Shown here: in pieces, positions 49,664 through 59,374 of the stretch | Layout: every line of letters starts with the position of its first letter | How positions within the stretch are numbered: position 1 is the first letter of the stretch | Assembly: GCF_049274025.1 (NCBI RefSeq) | Contig: NZ_JBASRV010000018.1 | DNA: 64,000 nt | Reading direction: 5' to 3' (one strand) | Source of the DNA: Miniphocaeibacter sp012841535 | GTDB taxonomy: Bacteria; Bacillota; Clostridia; Tissierellales; Peptoniphilaceae | Program-made: the position numbers and the translations under genes | The notes under the pieces: model-generated | Told to the model about the DNA's origin: nothing | The model's input: only the letters and a program-made list of their open reading frames with translations | Databases searched by the model: none

Positions 49664-50713
49664 TTACATAAAACTTAATTGCCTTATATTATCTTTTTGT
49701 AAATTTGCCATAGTAACTCCTAGCAGTCTTATAGGTTTTTCCAGTTTAATATTATCCAGTAAATAACAAGCATTATGATAAATTTCCTCAAAGTCATTTC
49801 TAGGATTTTCTAAAGTAATACTACGGGTAATAACCTTAAAGTCATTAAATTTTATTTTTATAGAAATGGTTTTTCCTATTATTTTTCTTGACTTTAATTC
49901 CTTGGATAAATCCATGGAAAATTCAAGAATTTTATTTTTAATATCGTCTTTATTGTCAATATCCTCTGAAAAAGTTCTTTCAATTCCTATGCTTTTTCTT
50001 TTTCTGGTAGTTTCGACTTCTCTATTGTCAATGCCTCGTATTCTGTCATAAATAACCAGTCCAAGTTTACCAAAATGATATTCCAACATTTCCTTATTTA
50101 TTTGCATTAAATCCTTTACTGTATAAATTCCCATTTTATGAAATTTTTCCTCGGATTTTTTACCAATTCCGGCAATTTTACCAATAGGTAGGTTTAGAAG
50201 AATACCGGGAACCATATTCCTTGTTATTATTTTAATTCCTTGAGGCTTATTCCAATCGGAAGCCATTTTAGCAAGGGATTTATTATAACTTATACCAATG
50301 GAAACAGTAAGTCCTGTATTTTTGAAAATATCTTTTTGTATTTTTTTTGCCAGTACAGTAGGATTTAAATTAATATGAGAAATATCCATACAAGCTTCAT
50401 CAATGGACATTTTTTCAATACGATTAGAGTATTTGTAAAGAATTGCAAAGACTTTTTTACTCATTTCCTCATATTTGTCATGTCTAGTAGGAACAATAAT
50501 AACATGGGGGCAAAGTTTTTTTGCTTTAAAAATAGGCATAGCTGAATGAAGGCCATATTTTCTAGCCTCATAATTTGCAGTGGTAATAATACCTCTTTGA
50601 CTTCTACCACCAACAACCATTGGCTTTCCTTTAAGGGAAGGGTTGTCAAGTTCTTCAACAGAAGCGAAAAAAGCATCTAAATCTATATGTAAAAAATTCA
50701 AATCATCATTCAT
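49664..50713 (-). CDS. dinB: DNA polymerase IV
   Basis: I choose ATG 50713 (MNDDLNFLHIDLDAFF), since the GTG at 50722 is part of the AGGTG ribosome binding site. The 349 residues have the Y-family palm with FLHIDLDAFFASVEEL and the second acidic pair in MSIDEACMDIS (about residues 95-105). The helix-hairpin-helix thumb KIAGIGKKSEEKFHKMGIYT and the little-finger domain (about 225-345) follow. It makes error-prone bypass synthesis past damaged bases. No LexA box is evident before it. Confidence 0.94.
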   Translation of the reverse strand: MNDDLNFLHIDLDAFFASVEELDNPSLKGKPMVVGGRSQRGIITTANYEARKYGLHSAMPIFKAKKLCPHVIIVPTRHDKYEEMSKKVFAILYKYSNRIEKMSIDEACMDISHINLNPTVLAKKIQKDIFKNTGLTVSIGISYNKSLAKMASDWNKPQGIKIITRNMVPGILLNLPIGKIAGIGKKSEEKFHKMGIYTVKDLMQINKEMLEYHFGKLGLVIYDRIRGIDNREVETTRKRKSIGIERTFSEDIDNKDDIKNKILEFSMDLSKELKSRKIIGKTISIKIKFNDFKVITRSITLENPRNDFEEIYHNACYLLDNIKLEKPIRLLGVTMANLQKDNIRQLSFM

Positions 50714-50858
50714 ACTATTCACCTACTTTAATTATATCAATAAAGAAGAAAAACATAAACGTATGTTCTGGAAATTAGAATTAATTTTACTTTACATACT
50801 ATATAAATCATGACTGAAATTACAAATATTACAAAAAAGTCATTATTAGCCTAGTAAA

Positions 50859-50912
50859 TGATAATTGTTATCAAATACTATTGACCTAGTATTTTTTTGA
50901 TTATATTATAAT
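50859..50912 (+). promoter_or_regulatory. Fur-type box and possible promoter before a small ORF
   Basis: TGATAATTGTTATCA (50859-50873) matches the 7-1-7 Fur/PerR-family box with one change. It is followed by TTGACC (50881-50886) and TATAAT (50907-50912), spacing 20, which is long for sigma A. The downstream leader of about 100 bases ends at the ribosome binding site AGGAGGAGGA of the 32-codon ORF. Confidence 0.65.
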
Positions 50913-51012
50913 GGTAAGAAATAGCTAAAAAGGAAGACTAAGTTACATAGAGTAGTTTATAAAATGAAAAAATCTACAAACTTTTACTAACATAGCTTTT
51001 AGGAGGAGGAAG

Positions 51013-51111
51013 ATGAACTATAAAAATTATATTAAAAGACAATTTCAAACATTAATTCTTATTATATTAGTAATTGCTATAGCATGTATTTATTCTTTAA
51101 TTAAAAATTAA
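51013..51111 (+). CDS. Small membrane peptide (32 aa), possibly iron-regulated
   Basis: A very strong Shine-Dalgarno (AGGAGGAGGA, 51001-51010) is followed after two bases by ATG and a 32-codon frame. The N-terminus is basic (MNYKNYIKRQFQ), then comes one membrane segment (TLILIILVIAIACIYSL) and a short KN tail. A terminator follows at once, so it is a complete transcription unit with a Fur-type box upstream. I recognise no family. The order of signals (operator, promoter, SD, ORF, terminator) makes a real microprotein likely. Confidence 0.65.
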   Translation: MNYKNYIKRQFQTLILIILVIAIACIYSLIKN

Positions 51112-51153
51112 AATAATTAGGTAAATTAATAAGATTACCTAATTATTTTTTAA
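51112..51153 (+). terminator. Bidirectional terminator after the small membrane peptide
   Basis: A 13-bp perfect stem (AATAATTAGGTAA / TTACCTAATTATT) with a 10-base loop and T-run; also lies at the 3' end of the convergent yitT gene. Confidence 0.85.
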
Positions 51154-52020
51154 TTTCAACAAATTATTTTCTTTTATTAAATGTGATTTCCATCTATTTC
51201 CAAGAACTTCGTTAGTATCAAAAACTAAACAAAAGGCACTAGGATCAATTCTATATATGGCATTTTTTACAGCTAAAATAGTTTTTTCAGGAAAAGTACA
51301 TAGTAAAATTTCTTTTCTATCTCCGGTATAGGCTCCTTTTCCATCTAAAATAGTTACTCCTAAATATAAGGGTCCGGTTAATTCATGAACTAGGTCATCA
51401 GTTTTATTTGAAATAACAATACAGGTTTTTGCCGGTTGCCCACCTGATTGAGTTATATCAACCATTTTTCCAATAATAAATAATGATATTAGGGAGTATA
51501 ATCCTGATGATAGGTCAAAGAAATAAAAAGCTCCTAATAAGATAAATCCGTCTACTAATAGTACCGATGTACTTAGTGGAATTCTTAAATAATCATGAAT
51601 AATCTGTTCAGGAATAGCAGTTCCACCAGTTGAACTACCACCTTTAAAGGTTAAACCAATTCCTAAACCTGTAATAATTCCACCAAAGATAGATGCTAAA
51701 ATCGTATCTCCTACAAAGGGAGGTATATTTATTATTAATCGAACAAATACAGGTAGTAAAAATGAACAAAAAATAGTATTAAGGGTATATTTTTTTCCTA
51801 AAAAAATTAAACTTAAAATAATAAGTGGAAAGTTGGAAAAAAACAGAGTTTTATCGGGAGAAATGCCGAAAATATGGTAAAGTATTACACTTATACCATT
51901 TACTCCACCTGAAACTATTTCGTAGGGAATAAAAAACATATTTATGCCTAAAGCTATTAAAAAAGTTCCAATTATCATATAAATAAGATTTATAATTTCG
52001 TTTTTCTTAAAAAACTTCAT
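51139..52020 (-). CDS. YitT family membrane protein (second copy, intact)
   Basis: AGGTG precedes the ATG. The 293 residues comprise the membrane domain (IYMIIGTFLIALGINMFFIP, GGSSTGGTAIPEQIIHDYL) and the C-terminal DUF2179 domain (PLYLGVTILDGKGAYTGDRK, NEVLGNRWKSHLI). The frameshifted copy at 53308-54158 is a close paralogue, and gap lies between them. Function of YitT proteins is unknown. Confidence 0.9.
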   Translation of the reverse strand: MKFFKKNEIINLIYMIIGTFLIALGINMFFIPYEIVSGGVNGISVILYHIFGISPDKTLFFSNFPLIILSLIFLGKKYTLNTIFCSFLLPVFVRLIINIPPFVGDTILASIFGGIITGLGIGLTFKGGSSTGGTAIPEQIIHDYLRIPLSTSVLLVDGFILLGAFYFFDLSSGLYSLISLFIIGKMVDITQSGGQPAKTCIVISNKTDDLVHELTGPLYLGVTILDGKGAYTGDRKEILLCTFPEKTILAVKNAIYRIDPSAFCLVFDTNEVLGNRWKSHLIKENNLLKLKNN

Positions 52021-52175
52021 TTTACACCTTCGTAAGTAATTTTATATATAAAACCTAAGTAATACGTTTCTATATTATAAGTAAATTGTAACATAATTAT
52101 CAATAAAAAGAAATAAATAAAATACTTAGTTAAATTATAATTTATTACATTAAAGTGATTTAAAGGATTTAAAAT

Positions 52176-52203
52176 AAAAAAACTGCCAAGTGGCAGTTTT
52201 TAA
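52176..52203 (-). terminator. Intrinsic terminator of gap
   Basis: On the minus strand AAAAACTGCC-ACTT-GGCAGTTTTT followed by more Ts. Confidence 0.9.
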
Positions 52204-52219
52204 ATACTAATATTTAGCT

Positions 52220-53230
52220 TTATAAATTCATGAATTTTTCCAATAATCTTACCATTTGACAAGTAAAACCATATTCATTGTCATACCATGAAACAGTTTT
52301 AACTAATTGGTAATCTCCAGCTGAAGTTACTTCTGTTTGAGTAGGATCAAAAACAGAACCGTAGGTGCTACCAATAATATCGGTAGAAACTATTTCTCTT
52401 TCCTCATAACCAAAGGAAGGATTGTCAATAGTATGTTTCTTTATTGCTTCATTTACTTCTTCAGCAGTTACTTTCTTCTTTAATATAGTTACAAGTTCAG
52501 TTAAAGAACCATCTACTACAGGAACCCTTTGAGCGTGACCTTGTAATTTGCTATTTAATTCAGGAATAACTAAACCAATAGCTTTAGCTGCTCCTGTTGA
52601 ATGTGGAATAATATTATCTGCTGCAGAACGTGCTGCTCTTAAATTGCCACCTCTTACAGGTCCGTCTAAAACCATTTGAGTGGAAGTATAGGCATGAACA
52701 GTAGTCATTGTACCAACTTCAATGCCAAACTCCTTATTTAAAGCATATGCCATAGGAGCTAGGCAGTTTGTAGTACAGGACCCAGCTGAAATTATTTTAT
52801 CGTCACTATTTAAAATATCGTCATTTACATTATAAACTATGGTTTTCATTGGTCCTGCTGGAGCAGAAATTACAACTTTTTTAACGCCGGCGTCAATATG
52901 TGCTTGAGCTTTTTCTTCAGAAGTATAAAAACCAGTACATTCTAAAACAATATCTACACCATTTTCCTTAACCCAAGGAATTTTACTAGCATCTGGTTCT
53001 GCATAAACAACTGTTTCTTTCCCATCAACTATTATGGAGTTTTCAGTTGCTGTAACTTCTCCAGGATATCTTCCATGAGTTGAATCAAATTGTAATAAGT
53101 GTGCTAATAATTTAGGACTTGTTAGGTCATTAATTGCAACAACTTCAATATCACTTGAAACTTCTCTAATTCTACGAAAAGCCAATCTTCCTATTCTACC
53201 AAAACCATTTATTCCAACTTTTATTGTCAT
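52220..53230 (-). CDS. gap: Glyceraldehyde-3-phosphate dehydrogenase
   Basis: AGGAGG precedes the ATG. The 336 residues show the NAD fold MTIKVGINGFGRIGRLAFRR, the catalytic Cys in SAGSCTTNCLAPMAYAL (about residue 153), His in the TVHAYTSTQ segment, and the C-terminal SWYDNEYGFTCQMVRL. This is the glycolytic class I enzyme, converting glyceraldehyde-3-phosphate to 1,3-bisphosphoglycerate. It is monocistronic here, not joined to pgk/tpi, and flanked by two yitT genes on the same strand. Confidence 0.97.
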   Translation of the reverse strand: MTIKVGINGFGRIGRLAFRRIREVSSDIEVVAINDLTSPKLLAHLLQFDSTHGRYPGEVTATENSIIVDGKETVVYAEPDASKIPWVKENGVDIVLECTGFYTSEEKAQAHIDAGVKKVVISAPAGPMKTIVYNVNDDILNSDDKIISAGSCTTNCLAPMAYALNKEFGIEVGTMTTVHAYTSTQMVLDGPVRGGNLRAARSAADNIIPHSTGAAKAIGLVIPELNSKLQGHAQRVPVVDGSLTELVTILKKKVTAEEVNEAIKKHTIDNPSFGYEEREIVSTDIIGSTYGSVFDPTQTEVTSAGDYQLVKTVSWYDNEYGFTCQMVRLLEKFMNL

Positions 53231-53307
53231 AATAAAACCTCCTTAGTTTTATCATCACTATTAAAGATACCCTATACATATATAATATATTCAAAGTAGT
53301 GAATATA

Positions 53308-54158
53308 TTATATTTCAAGATAATCCTGCCATCTATTTCCAAGGACTTCCTTTGTATCGATTAAAATACAGAAAGCCTTAGGATCTATACTATAGATGGC
53401 ATTTTTAACATCAATAATTGTTTTTTCTGGGAAAGTACATAGTAATATATCCTTATCCTCCCTATTATATGCTCCTTTTCCTTTAGAATAGTAACACCAA
53501 GATAGAGAGGAACTGTTAATTTATGAATTAGTTCTTCAGTTTGGTTTGTTATGACTATAGCAGTTTTAGCAGGACGACCACCCATTTGAGTAATATCTAC
53601 CATTTTTCCGATTATAAATAGAGAAATTATAGAGTATAATCCTGTTGAAAGATCAAAAAAGAAAAATGCACCTAGTAACACAAGACCATCAATTAAAATA
53701 ACAGCAAAACTTAGTGGAATTTTAAAGTATTTATGTACTATCTGTTGAATAATAGCTGTGCCTCCAGTGGAGCTTCCGCCTTTAAAAACAAGACCGATGC
53801 CAAGTCCTGTAATACAAGCGCCAAAAATTGATGCTAGTATAGTATCCCCTTGAAATACAGGAATATTATTTATTAGTTTAACAAATACAGGAAGCAAAAA
53901 GGAACAGAAAATCGTATTTACTGTATACTTCTTACCTAAAAATAAAATACTAAGTAATAATAGGGGAAAATTTGAAACAAATAGGGTAATATCCGGTGAA
54001 ATTTTTAAAATATGAAATAGTATGACACTAACTCCATTCATGCCGCCTGATACAATTCCATAGGGAATAAAGAATACATTTATTCCTAAAGCTATTAAAA
54101 ATGTTCCAAATATCATATATATATAATTTAAAACCGTATTATTTGTAAGATTTTTCAT
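53308..54158 (-). pseudogene. YitT family gene (third copy) with a -1 frameshift
   Basis: From ATG 54158 (AGGAAGG upstream) the frame follows the intact paralogue up to PLYLGVTIL, then turns into unrelated KEKEHIIGRIRIYYY and stops at 53385. In the next frame the expected sequence resumes: KGKGAYNREDKDILLCTFPE, KTIIDVKNAIYSIDPKAF, TKEVLGNRWQDYLEI, ending with TAA at 53308-53310. Loss of one A from an A-run at about 53485-53490 explains it. The whole membrane domain remains intact; only the DUF2179 domain is lost. Sequencing error, mutation or slippage are all possible. Confidence 0.85.
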
Positions 54159-54462
54159 ATAGACCTTCCTAATTTATATTATTCGTATTTTCAAGTAAAT
54201 TGTAATATAAATAACGATTAATCTATATAATTATTAAAATATAGTTAATTAAATATTTCATACCATATTTAATTGATCTTAAAAAAATAAAAAGCTTTAA
54301 TTTATTAAAGACTTTATTTTAAATAGGTTAAGAATAGAAATATTATAAATTTATAGATATTAAAGGGTAGTTTAGGAATAATAAATGACAAATTGGGAAT
54401 TTTAATAATAAAATTTACAGTTTAAACTATAATATAGATATAAGGTAAATTGGAGTAGAAAT
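54159..54462 (+). other. Intergenic region between divergent yitT and response regulator genes
   Basis: About 300 AT-rich bases with no gene. It must hold the yitT and the two-component promoters. The short dyad AGTTTAAACT (54419-54428) and TATAAT (54429-54434) lie about 35 bases before the regulator start and may form its promoter or LytTR site. No agrD-like or agrB-like ORF is present. Confidence 0.5.
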
Positions 54463-55200
54463 ATGATTGATATTTATATATGTGAAGATAATTTAGTTTT
54501 CCAAAATATTTTAGTTACTGAAATAGAAAAATATATTCTAATACAGCAGTATGATATGAAAATAAGGAAAGGCTTTGAATCACCGGAAACTATGTTAAAG
54601 GAATTAAAGGATAATACTAGAAGAAATATATATTTTTTAGATATTGGGTTTAAAGAGAATGAGCAAAATGGTCTAGGTCTTGCAATGGAATTAAGAAGAA
54701 AAGACCCTAGAGGGTTTATAGTTTTTGTAACTGTACATGATGAACTGGCTTTGGACACCTTTAAATATAATATAGAGGCTTTAGACTATATTATAAAAGA
54801 TAATAGGGATAGTTTTAGGAAAAGATTGAATAGGGTATTAGACAGTATTCATAATAGAATAATTTCAGAAAAAAATAGTGATAAAAGCTACTTCACTATA
54901 GAACTACATGGTGAAATAAGATATGTGCCTGTAGAGGATATTCTATATTTTAAAACTTCAGATAATAAGCATAGAATAAATTTGTATATGGAAAATAAAG
55001 TAATGGAATTTTATGGAAATTTAAATGAAATTGAAGGGGAATTAAATAAAAAATTCTTTAGAGTTCATCGTTCCTATTTAGTATCTTTAGATAAAATTAT
55101 AAATCTAAACTCAAAAGAATATTATATAGTTTTAAGTAATGGAGATAGGTGCAGAGTATCAAGAAAGAAAGTTAAAACATTGAAAGAGATACTAAAATAG
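54463..55200 (+). CDS. LytTR-family response regulator (AgrA-like)
   Basis: The 245 residues have a receiver domain (about 1-125) with acidic pocket YICEDN (Glu8, Asp9) and phospho-Asp60 in IYFLDIGF, then a LytTR DNA-binding domain (about 145-245: FTIELHGEIRYVPVEDILYF, KKFFRVHRSYLVSLDKI). It is the partner of the sensor gene that starts 9 bases later. AgrA-type regulators activate quorum-sensing or bacteriocin genes, but no peptide gene or processing protease accompanies this pair. Confidence 0.9.
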   Translation: MIDIYICEDNLVFQNILVTEIEKYILIQQYDMKIRKGFESPETMLKELKDNTRRNIYFLDIGFKENEQNGLGLAMELRRKDPRGFIVFVTVHDELALDTFKYNIEALDYIIKDNRDSFRKRLNRVLDSIHNRIISEKNSDKSYFTIELHGEIRYVPVEDILYFKTSDNKHRINLYMENKVMEFYGNLNEIEGELNKKFFRVHRSYLVSLDKIINLNSKEYYIVLSNGDRCRVSRKKVKTLKEILK

Positions 55201-55209
55201 GAGAAAACC

Positions 55210-56613
55210 ATGGAAAGAGAAATTATTTATCAGATTATTATATTGTTAGTATATTGTTTATTTTATTTTTTTACTCTTTATATGTCAATAAAGACAGTAG
55301 AGTTGTTATTTAACAAAAAATTCAAGAATATTGCTAGAATAACCCTATCTTTTATAATTTTAATAATATCCTTAGCCTTAAATATAAAAATCTCCTATGA
55401 AATGTTTTTTGGAAGTAGAAGTATTTTTTATTATATTGTGCTAGGTAGTATTGTAAGCATTATATACTATCCTATAATTTTTAAAATATGGAAATACAAT
55501 AGAGAATCTAAATATAGATTGCTCTTGTCCATTTTAATTTCTTATATTAGCTATGGATTTTTTTACAGTATGTCAAGTATTTTATTAATGACTGGAGAAT
55601 ATGTAGTGGAAAACATATCATTAAATGGGTACTTAATAGGGTTATTAACCTATGTTATAACCTTATCATTACAGATAATACTGTATAGGATATTACGAAG
55701 GAAAGAATTAAATAAATTATTATATAGTATTGAATTTAATGGTTTACTGGAGTTATTTATAATAATTTCCTTTCTTATAGGCGTTGCTACGAGTATATAT
55801 ACCGATGAACTATTTTTAGAATCTTTATATAGCGGTGAGGTTAAGGATAATATAGTCTTTATTAAAATAGCTATTAGTTTTTTAGTGGAAATTTTAATAA
55901 TTATGATTTTAATAGGGATTTCATCCTATATTGTATTCAAAAACAAACAGTTGAAAATAAAAGAGACAGAGTTGTTAAATCAAAAGTTCTATATAAGAAA
56001 AATGGAGAAGGTACAAGAGGTAAGTAGTGCTTTAAAGCATGATTATAAGAATGTTGTTTCAGGAATATATTATTATGTTCAACAGGGGAATTTAGAGGAA
56101 ATAAAGGAATACTTAGATAATGTAATTTTAAATTTCAAGGATGAAACTGGTAAAAGCATAGATGAAATAAACAGTCTGGGAAAAATAAAAATTGTTGAGT
56201 TAAAGGGTTTGATACTTTCTAAATTAATTAATATGGAGGATAGGAATATTGACTATAGCTTATATATTTTAGATGAAATTGACCATATTGAGATGGATAT
56301 TATAGATTGTATTAGAGCTATAGGGATTTTAATAGACAATGCCATAGACCAGGTTAAGGAACTAAAAAATGGTAAAGTAGATATTTCCATAGTACAGAAT
56401 AACTTAGGCTTTACTATTATAATAAAGAATACAATAAGGGATGAAATAGAGCTATCAAAAATTTTTAATAGAAACTATTCTACAAAGGGAGTGGACAGGG
56501 GAATAGGGCTATTTAATTATAAAAATATCATTAATAGATATTCCAATGCAAACAGAGAAACTATTGTAGATAGTAATAATTTTATTCAAATTTTACGTAT
56601 TTATAATAAATAA
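55210..56613 (+). CDS. GHKL-domain sensor histidine kinase (AgrC-like)
   Basis: The 467 residues have about six membrane segments (1-245), a coiled coil, then the atypical HPK10 H-box SSALKHDYKNVVSG (His277), the N-box LIDNAIDQVKEL and the G-box GIGLFNYKNIINRY with GHKL fold. This matches AgrC/ComD-type peptide receptors. It would phosphorylate the LytTR regulator encoded upstream. The signal is unknown since no agrBD is nearby. Confidence 0.9.
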   Translation: MEREIIYQIIILLVYCLFYFFTLYMSIKTVELLFNKKFKNIARITLSFIILIISLALNIKISYEMFFGSRSIFYYIVLGSIVSIIYYPIIFKIWKYNRESKYRLLLSILISYISYGFFYSMSSILLMTGEYVVENISLNGYLIGLLTYVITLSLQIILYRILRRKELNKLLYSIEFNGLLELFIIISFLIGVATSIYTDELFLESLYSGEVKDNIVFIKIAISFLVEILIIMILIGISSYIVFKNKQLKIKETELLNQKFYIRKMEKVQEVSSALKHDYKNVVSGIYYYVQQGNLEEIKEYLDNVILNFKDETGKSIDEINSLGKIKIVELKGLILSKLINMEDRNIDYSLYILDEIDHIEMDIIDCIRAIGILIDNAIDQVKELKNGKVDISIVQNNLGFTIIIKNTIRDEIELSKIFNRNYSTKGVDRGIGLFNYKNIINRYSNANRETIVDSNNFIQILRIYNK

Positions 56614-56630
56614 TGTTAAATGAGAATAAA

Positions 56631-56674
56631 AATAAGCCGTTCAGGATTAAAATAATCCAAAACGGCTTTTTTTA
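56631..56674 (+). terminator. Intrinsic terminator of the two-component operon
   Basis: AAGCCGTT / AACGGCTT outer stem with GGATT/AATCC inside, followed by seven Ts. Confidence 0.9.
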
Positions 56675-56716
56675 GTTATTATTGTTATATGGTAATAAAA
56701 AATTAGGAGGAATTAG

Positions 56717-57184
56717 ATGGCAAAAGAAGGAAGGGTTTTAGAAGTAATTGAAGAACTAGGTTTTACTCCAGAGGAAGACAGAAACATTATTGTAAAATAC
56801 AGGTCTGATAATTTAGCTGGGAAAATAGAGGATTTTTTCTCTGGGGATTTTTATATATTACAAATATGTGAAAATGAAATAATTTTATTAAAAGTTTTAA
56901 AGGGAATGTTAGGTTTTAAAACGAATTTAAAGAAAGAAAAAATAAGTTTGGCAATACCTAAAGATGAAATAGAGAAGGTAGATGTTACAGAAGGCCAGTT
57001 TAACTATGATATAGATATTTATACTAGGAATAGTGTAATAAAGTTAACGGCACAAGTAAAGGGATTAAGTAGTTTAAGAACAAGTGGAAGTCTATCAATA
57101 GAAAGCTTTTTTAAAGGAACAACATGGCATGGGGAAAATGTAGATGAAACAGTTAAGGAGCTTAAGACAATAAAAAATCAATAA
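56717..57184 (+). CDS. PH-like domain protein, unknown function
   Basis: AGGAGG precedes the ATG. A 155-residue soluble protein without signal peptide or membrane segment. The alternating beta pattern (FYILQICENEIILLKVLKGM, ISLAIPKDEIEKVDVTEGQ, DIDIYTRNSVIKLTAQVKG) followed by a helix resembles bacterial PH domains. Single gene between two terminators. I do not recognise a specific family. Confidence 0.65.
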   Translation: MAKEGRVLEVIEELGFTPEEDRNIIVKYRSDNLAGKIEDFFSGDFYILQICENEIILLKVLKGMLGFKTNLKKEKISLAIPKDEIEKVDVTEGQFNYDIDIYTRNSVIKLTAQVKGLSSLRTSGSLSIESFFKGTTWHGENVDETVKELKTIKNQ

Positions 57185-57211
57185 AAATCCTGATTTATCA
57201 GGATTTTTATT
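57183..57211 (+). terminator. Intrinsic terminator after the PH-like gene
   Basis: Stem AAAAATCCTGA / TCAGGATTTTT with a 4-base loop. Confidence 0.85.
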
Positions 57212-57350
57212 GATTAATCATATAATATTAAAATGTTTTTATAAAACACAGTCGTATTTATAAATATAACAAAGGCAGAACGCTAATTCTACATTATATA
57301 GTATACCCATTATATTTTTTAATATTACAATATAATAAGTTTTTTAGTTG

Positions 57351-59246
57351 TTATTTTATTAAATTTTTTAATCGATCTCTAACGGTTTGTGTTATTGAGT
57401 TACTTCCTCCAACAATAGTTATGTCTGTTACTTGACCTTTAATAAAATTTTCAACAGATGGTTTCATTGAATTTTTAGCTACCATTATAGTAGGAATGTC
57501 ATTTTTAGTAGCATATGGAACAGCTACTAAAGCATCTGCATATTGCTCGCCACTGGCTATAACAATTCTACTAGCTTCTGGATACACTCTTTTAGCAACA
57601 GCAAGAGATGTTTCATATCTATCAGAACCATAGATTCTTTCAACCTTATACTTATTGCTTAAAGATATTTCAATATCTTTTGATACAGAGTTACTTCCGC
57701 CACCAATAAAAATATTGGATAAGTTAAAATCGGATATAGCTTTAATTGTTACATTAGGAAGTGAGCTTGGAGATGTTAATAAAATAGGGGCATTTTCAGA
57801 TACTGCTAAACTTACTACTGAAACAGCATCTGGGAAATTAGTTCCATCTACTAAAACAGAATTTTCATTTTCTCCTGTTATGGCTCTTATTTTTTTAGCT
57901 ACTTCAACAGCGGTTTCAAATCTATTGGAACCAGATAGTCTTTCAACATTATCTTTATCATATTCACTTAAAGAATTTTCTACCGCTTTAGATATGGATG
58001 AATATCCACCAGATAAAATAATGTCTTTAGCACCTAAACGATCAATTTCTGTAAATACTTCTGCAGAAACACTGTTGCCATTTATTAAAATAACAGGTGC
58101 ATCGATTTTAGCACCAAGAACCGTTGCAGTTAAAATATCCGTATCTTTATAACCGTTTGCTAATATAACAGTATCTGCTGATTTATATTCCCTAGATACT
58201 TTTAAGGAAGTGTCAAATCTATCTTTACCAGATAGTTCTAAAATATTATCTTTATTAGAAGGTTTATCAGGTTTATCCACATCAGGTCTAGAGTTATCAG
58301 GACTAGTATTATCAGGTTTACTATCATCAGGAGTTGTAATATTTTCTAATACCGGTATGGTTTCTTTTACAATAGCTGAGATATTTAAGTCCTTTTCTTT
58401 AGCAGAGACCTCAAGCCTTTGTTCAACATCTTTTTTGTCAACAATTGCTTGATAATATTCACTATTAACAGGGTTTAATTTAACTGAAACATTATCTATT
58501 TTGGCAGCAATATATACTGTATTTCCTATATTACTAGGATAAACCTTTATAATTGCCTTACTGGAATCTGAAGGATCAGTGCTAATAACAACTTTAGGAG
58601 CTGGTGTTGGACCAATATAAGGTATAATTCCTTTAACTATATCAGAAAGAGCCATTCCTTCTTCTTGAACAGAAACTTCTACTTTTTGGTCTTTATCTAT
58701 TCTGTCTACAGAAACAGTATAGTAAGCTCCACCGGATTGTTGTGTTAATTGAACTTCTTTACCATCTATTTCAAGAATTATTTTCTTAACTTTATCTGGA
58801 TTTTTAGGAGTCACCTTTACTATTACACGAGTATCTTGTGCAGCATCTGTTTTTATTTCCAATTTTGGAGCAATGGTTTTTAGTACAGGGATTTTCCCTT
58901 TTGCAATCTCTGAAAACTTTCCCCCTTTATAGACTTCTGCAACTTCAACTAATTGTTCAACGTCTTTTTTAGGAATAGTAGCAGTATAATAATTCCCTCC
59001 ATCTTTAGCCTCTAATTTATATTTTTTAGAGCTGTTGTCTACTTTCATATTTACTCCACTTATTTCATCAGGGTTATTTGGTGTTACTGTTATAACCGAT
59101 TTAGTTTCATCAGTCGAGTCATCAGTTATTTCCAACTTAGGAGCTGGAGGTTTACTGTTTGCAGATGAAATATTAAATAAAAAGAATGTAGTTAATATTC
59201 CAACAAACAATACAAATAAAAATCTTCTTAAACTTATACTTTTCAT
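57351..59246 (-). CDS. Secreted cell-wall protein: three N-terminal repeats and three CWB2 anchors
   Basis: ATG 59246 follows GGAAGG; the longer frame to 59321 lacks signals. The 631 residues begin with a signal peptide (cleavage near SSANS, about residue 30). Three beta-rich repeats of about 90 residues follow, each with the pattern APKLEI...VTPKNPD...YY.V..D..D..V (about 33-305). Next come a Pro/Asp-rich linker (DDSKPDNTSPDNSRPD) and three CWB2 repeats (about 345-631; LSGKDRFDTSLKVSREY, LSGSNRFETAVEVAKK, IYGSDRYETSLAVAKR). The protein should sit non-covalently on the wall. Its anchor is related to that of the RCC1 protein at 22827; its head is not. Confidence 0.88.
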   Translation of the reverse strand: MKSISLRRFLFVLFVGILTTFFLFNISSANSKPPAPKLEITDDSTDETKSVITVTPNNPDEISGVNMKVDNSSKKYKLEAKDGGNYYTATIPKKDVEQLVEVAEVYKGGKFSEIAKGKIPVLKTIAPKLEIKTDAAQDTRVIVKVTPKNPDKVKKIILEIDGKEVQLTQQSGGAYYTVSVDRIDKDQKVEVSVQEEGMALSDIVKGIIPYIGPTPAPKVVISTDPSDSSKAIIKVYPSNIGNTVYIAAKIDNVSVKLNPVNSEYYQAIVDKKDVEQRLEVSAKEKDLNISAIVKETIPVLENITTPDDSKPDNTSPDNSRPDVDKPDKPSNKDNILELSGKDRFDTSLKVSREYKSADTVILANGYKDTDILTATVLGAKIDAPVILINGNSVSAEVFTEIDRLGAKDIILSGGYSSISKAVENSLSEYDKDNVERLSGSNRFETAVEVAKKIRAITGENENSVLVDGTNFPDAVSVVSLAVSENAPILLTSPSSLPNVTIKAISDFNLSNIFIGGGSNSVSKDIEISLSNKYKVERIYGSDRYETSLAVAKRVYPEASRIVIASGEQYADALVAVPYATKNDIPTIMVAKNSMKPSVENFIKGQVTDITIVGGSNSITQTVRDRLKNLIK

Positions 59247-59374
59247 TGTGAATCTTCCTTTCAAATAATAAAATTTAAATTGATATATAATATAAAAATA
59301 AATCAATATATAGTATAACATATATTATATGATAAATATATTCTATATTATATTTATCTAAAAATCAATTATAT

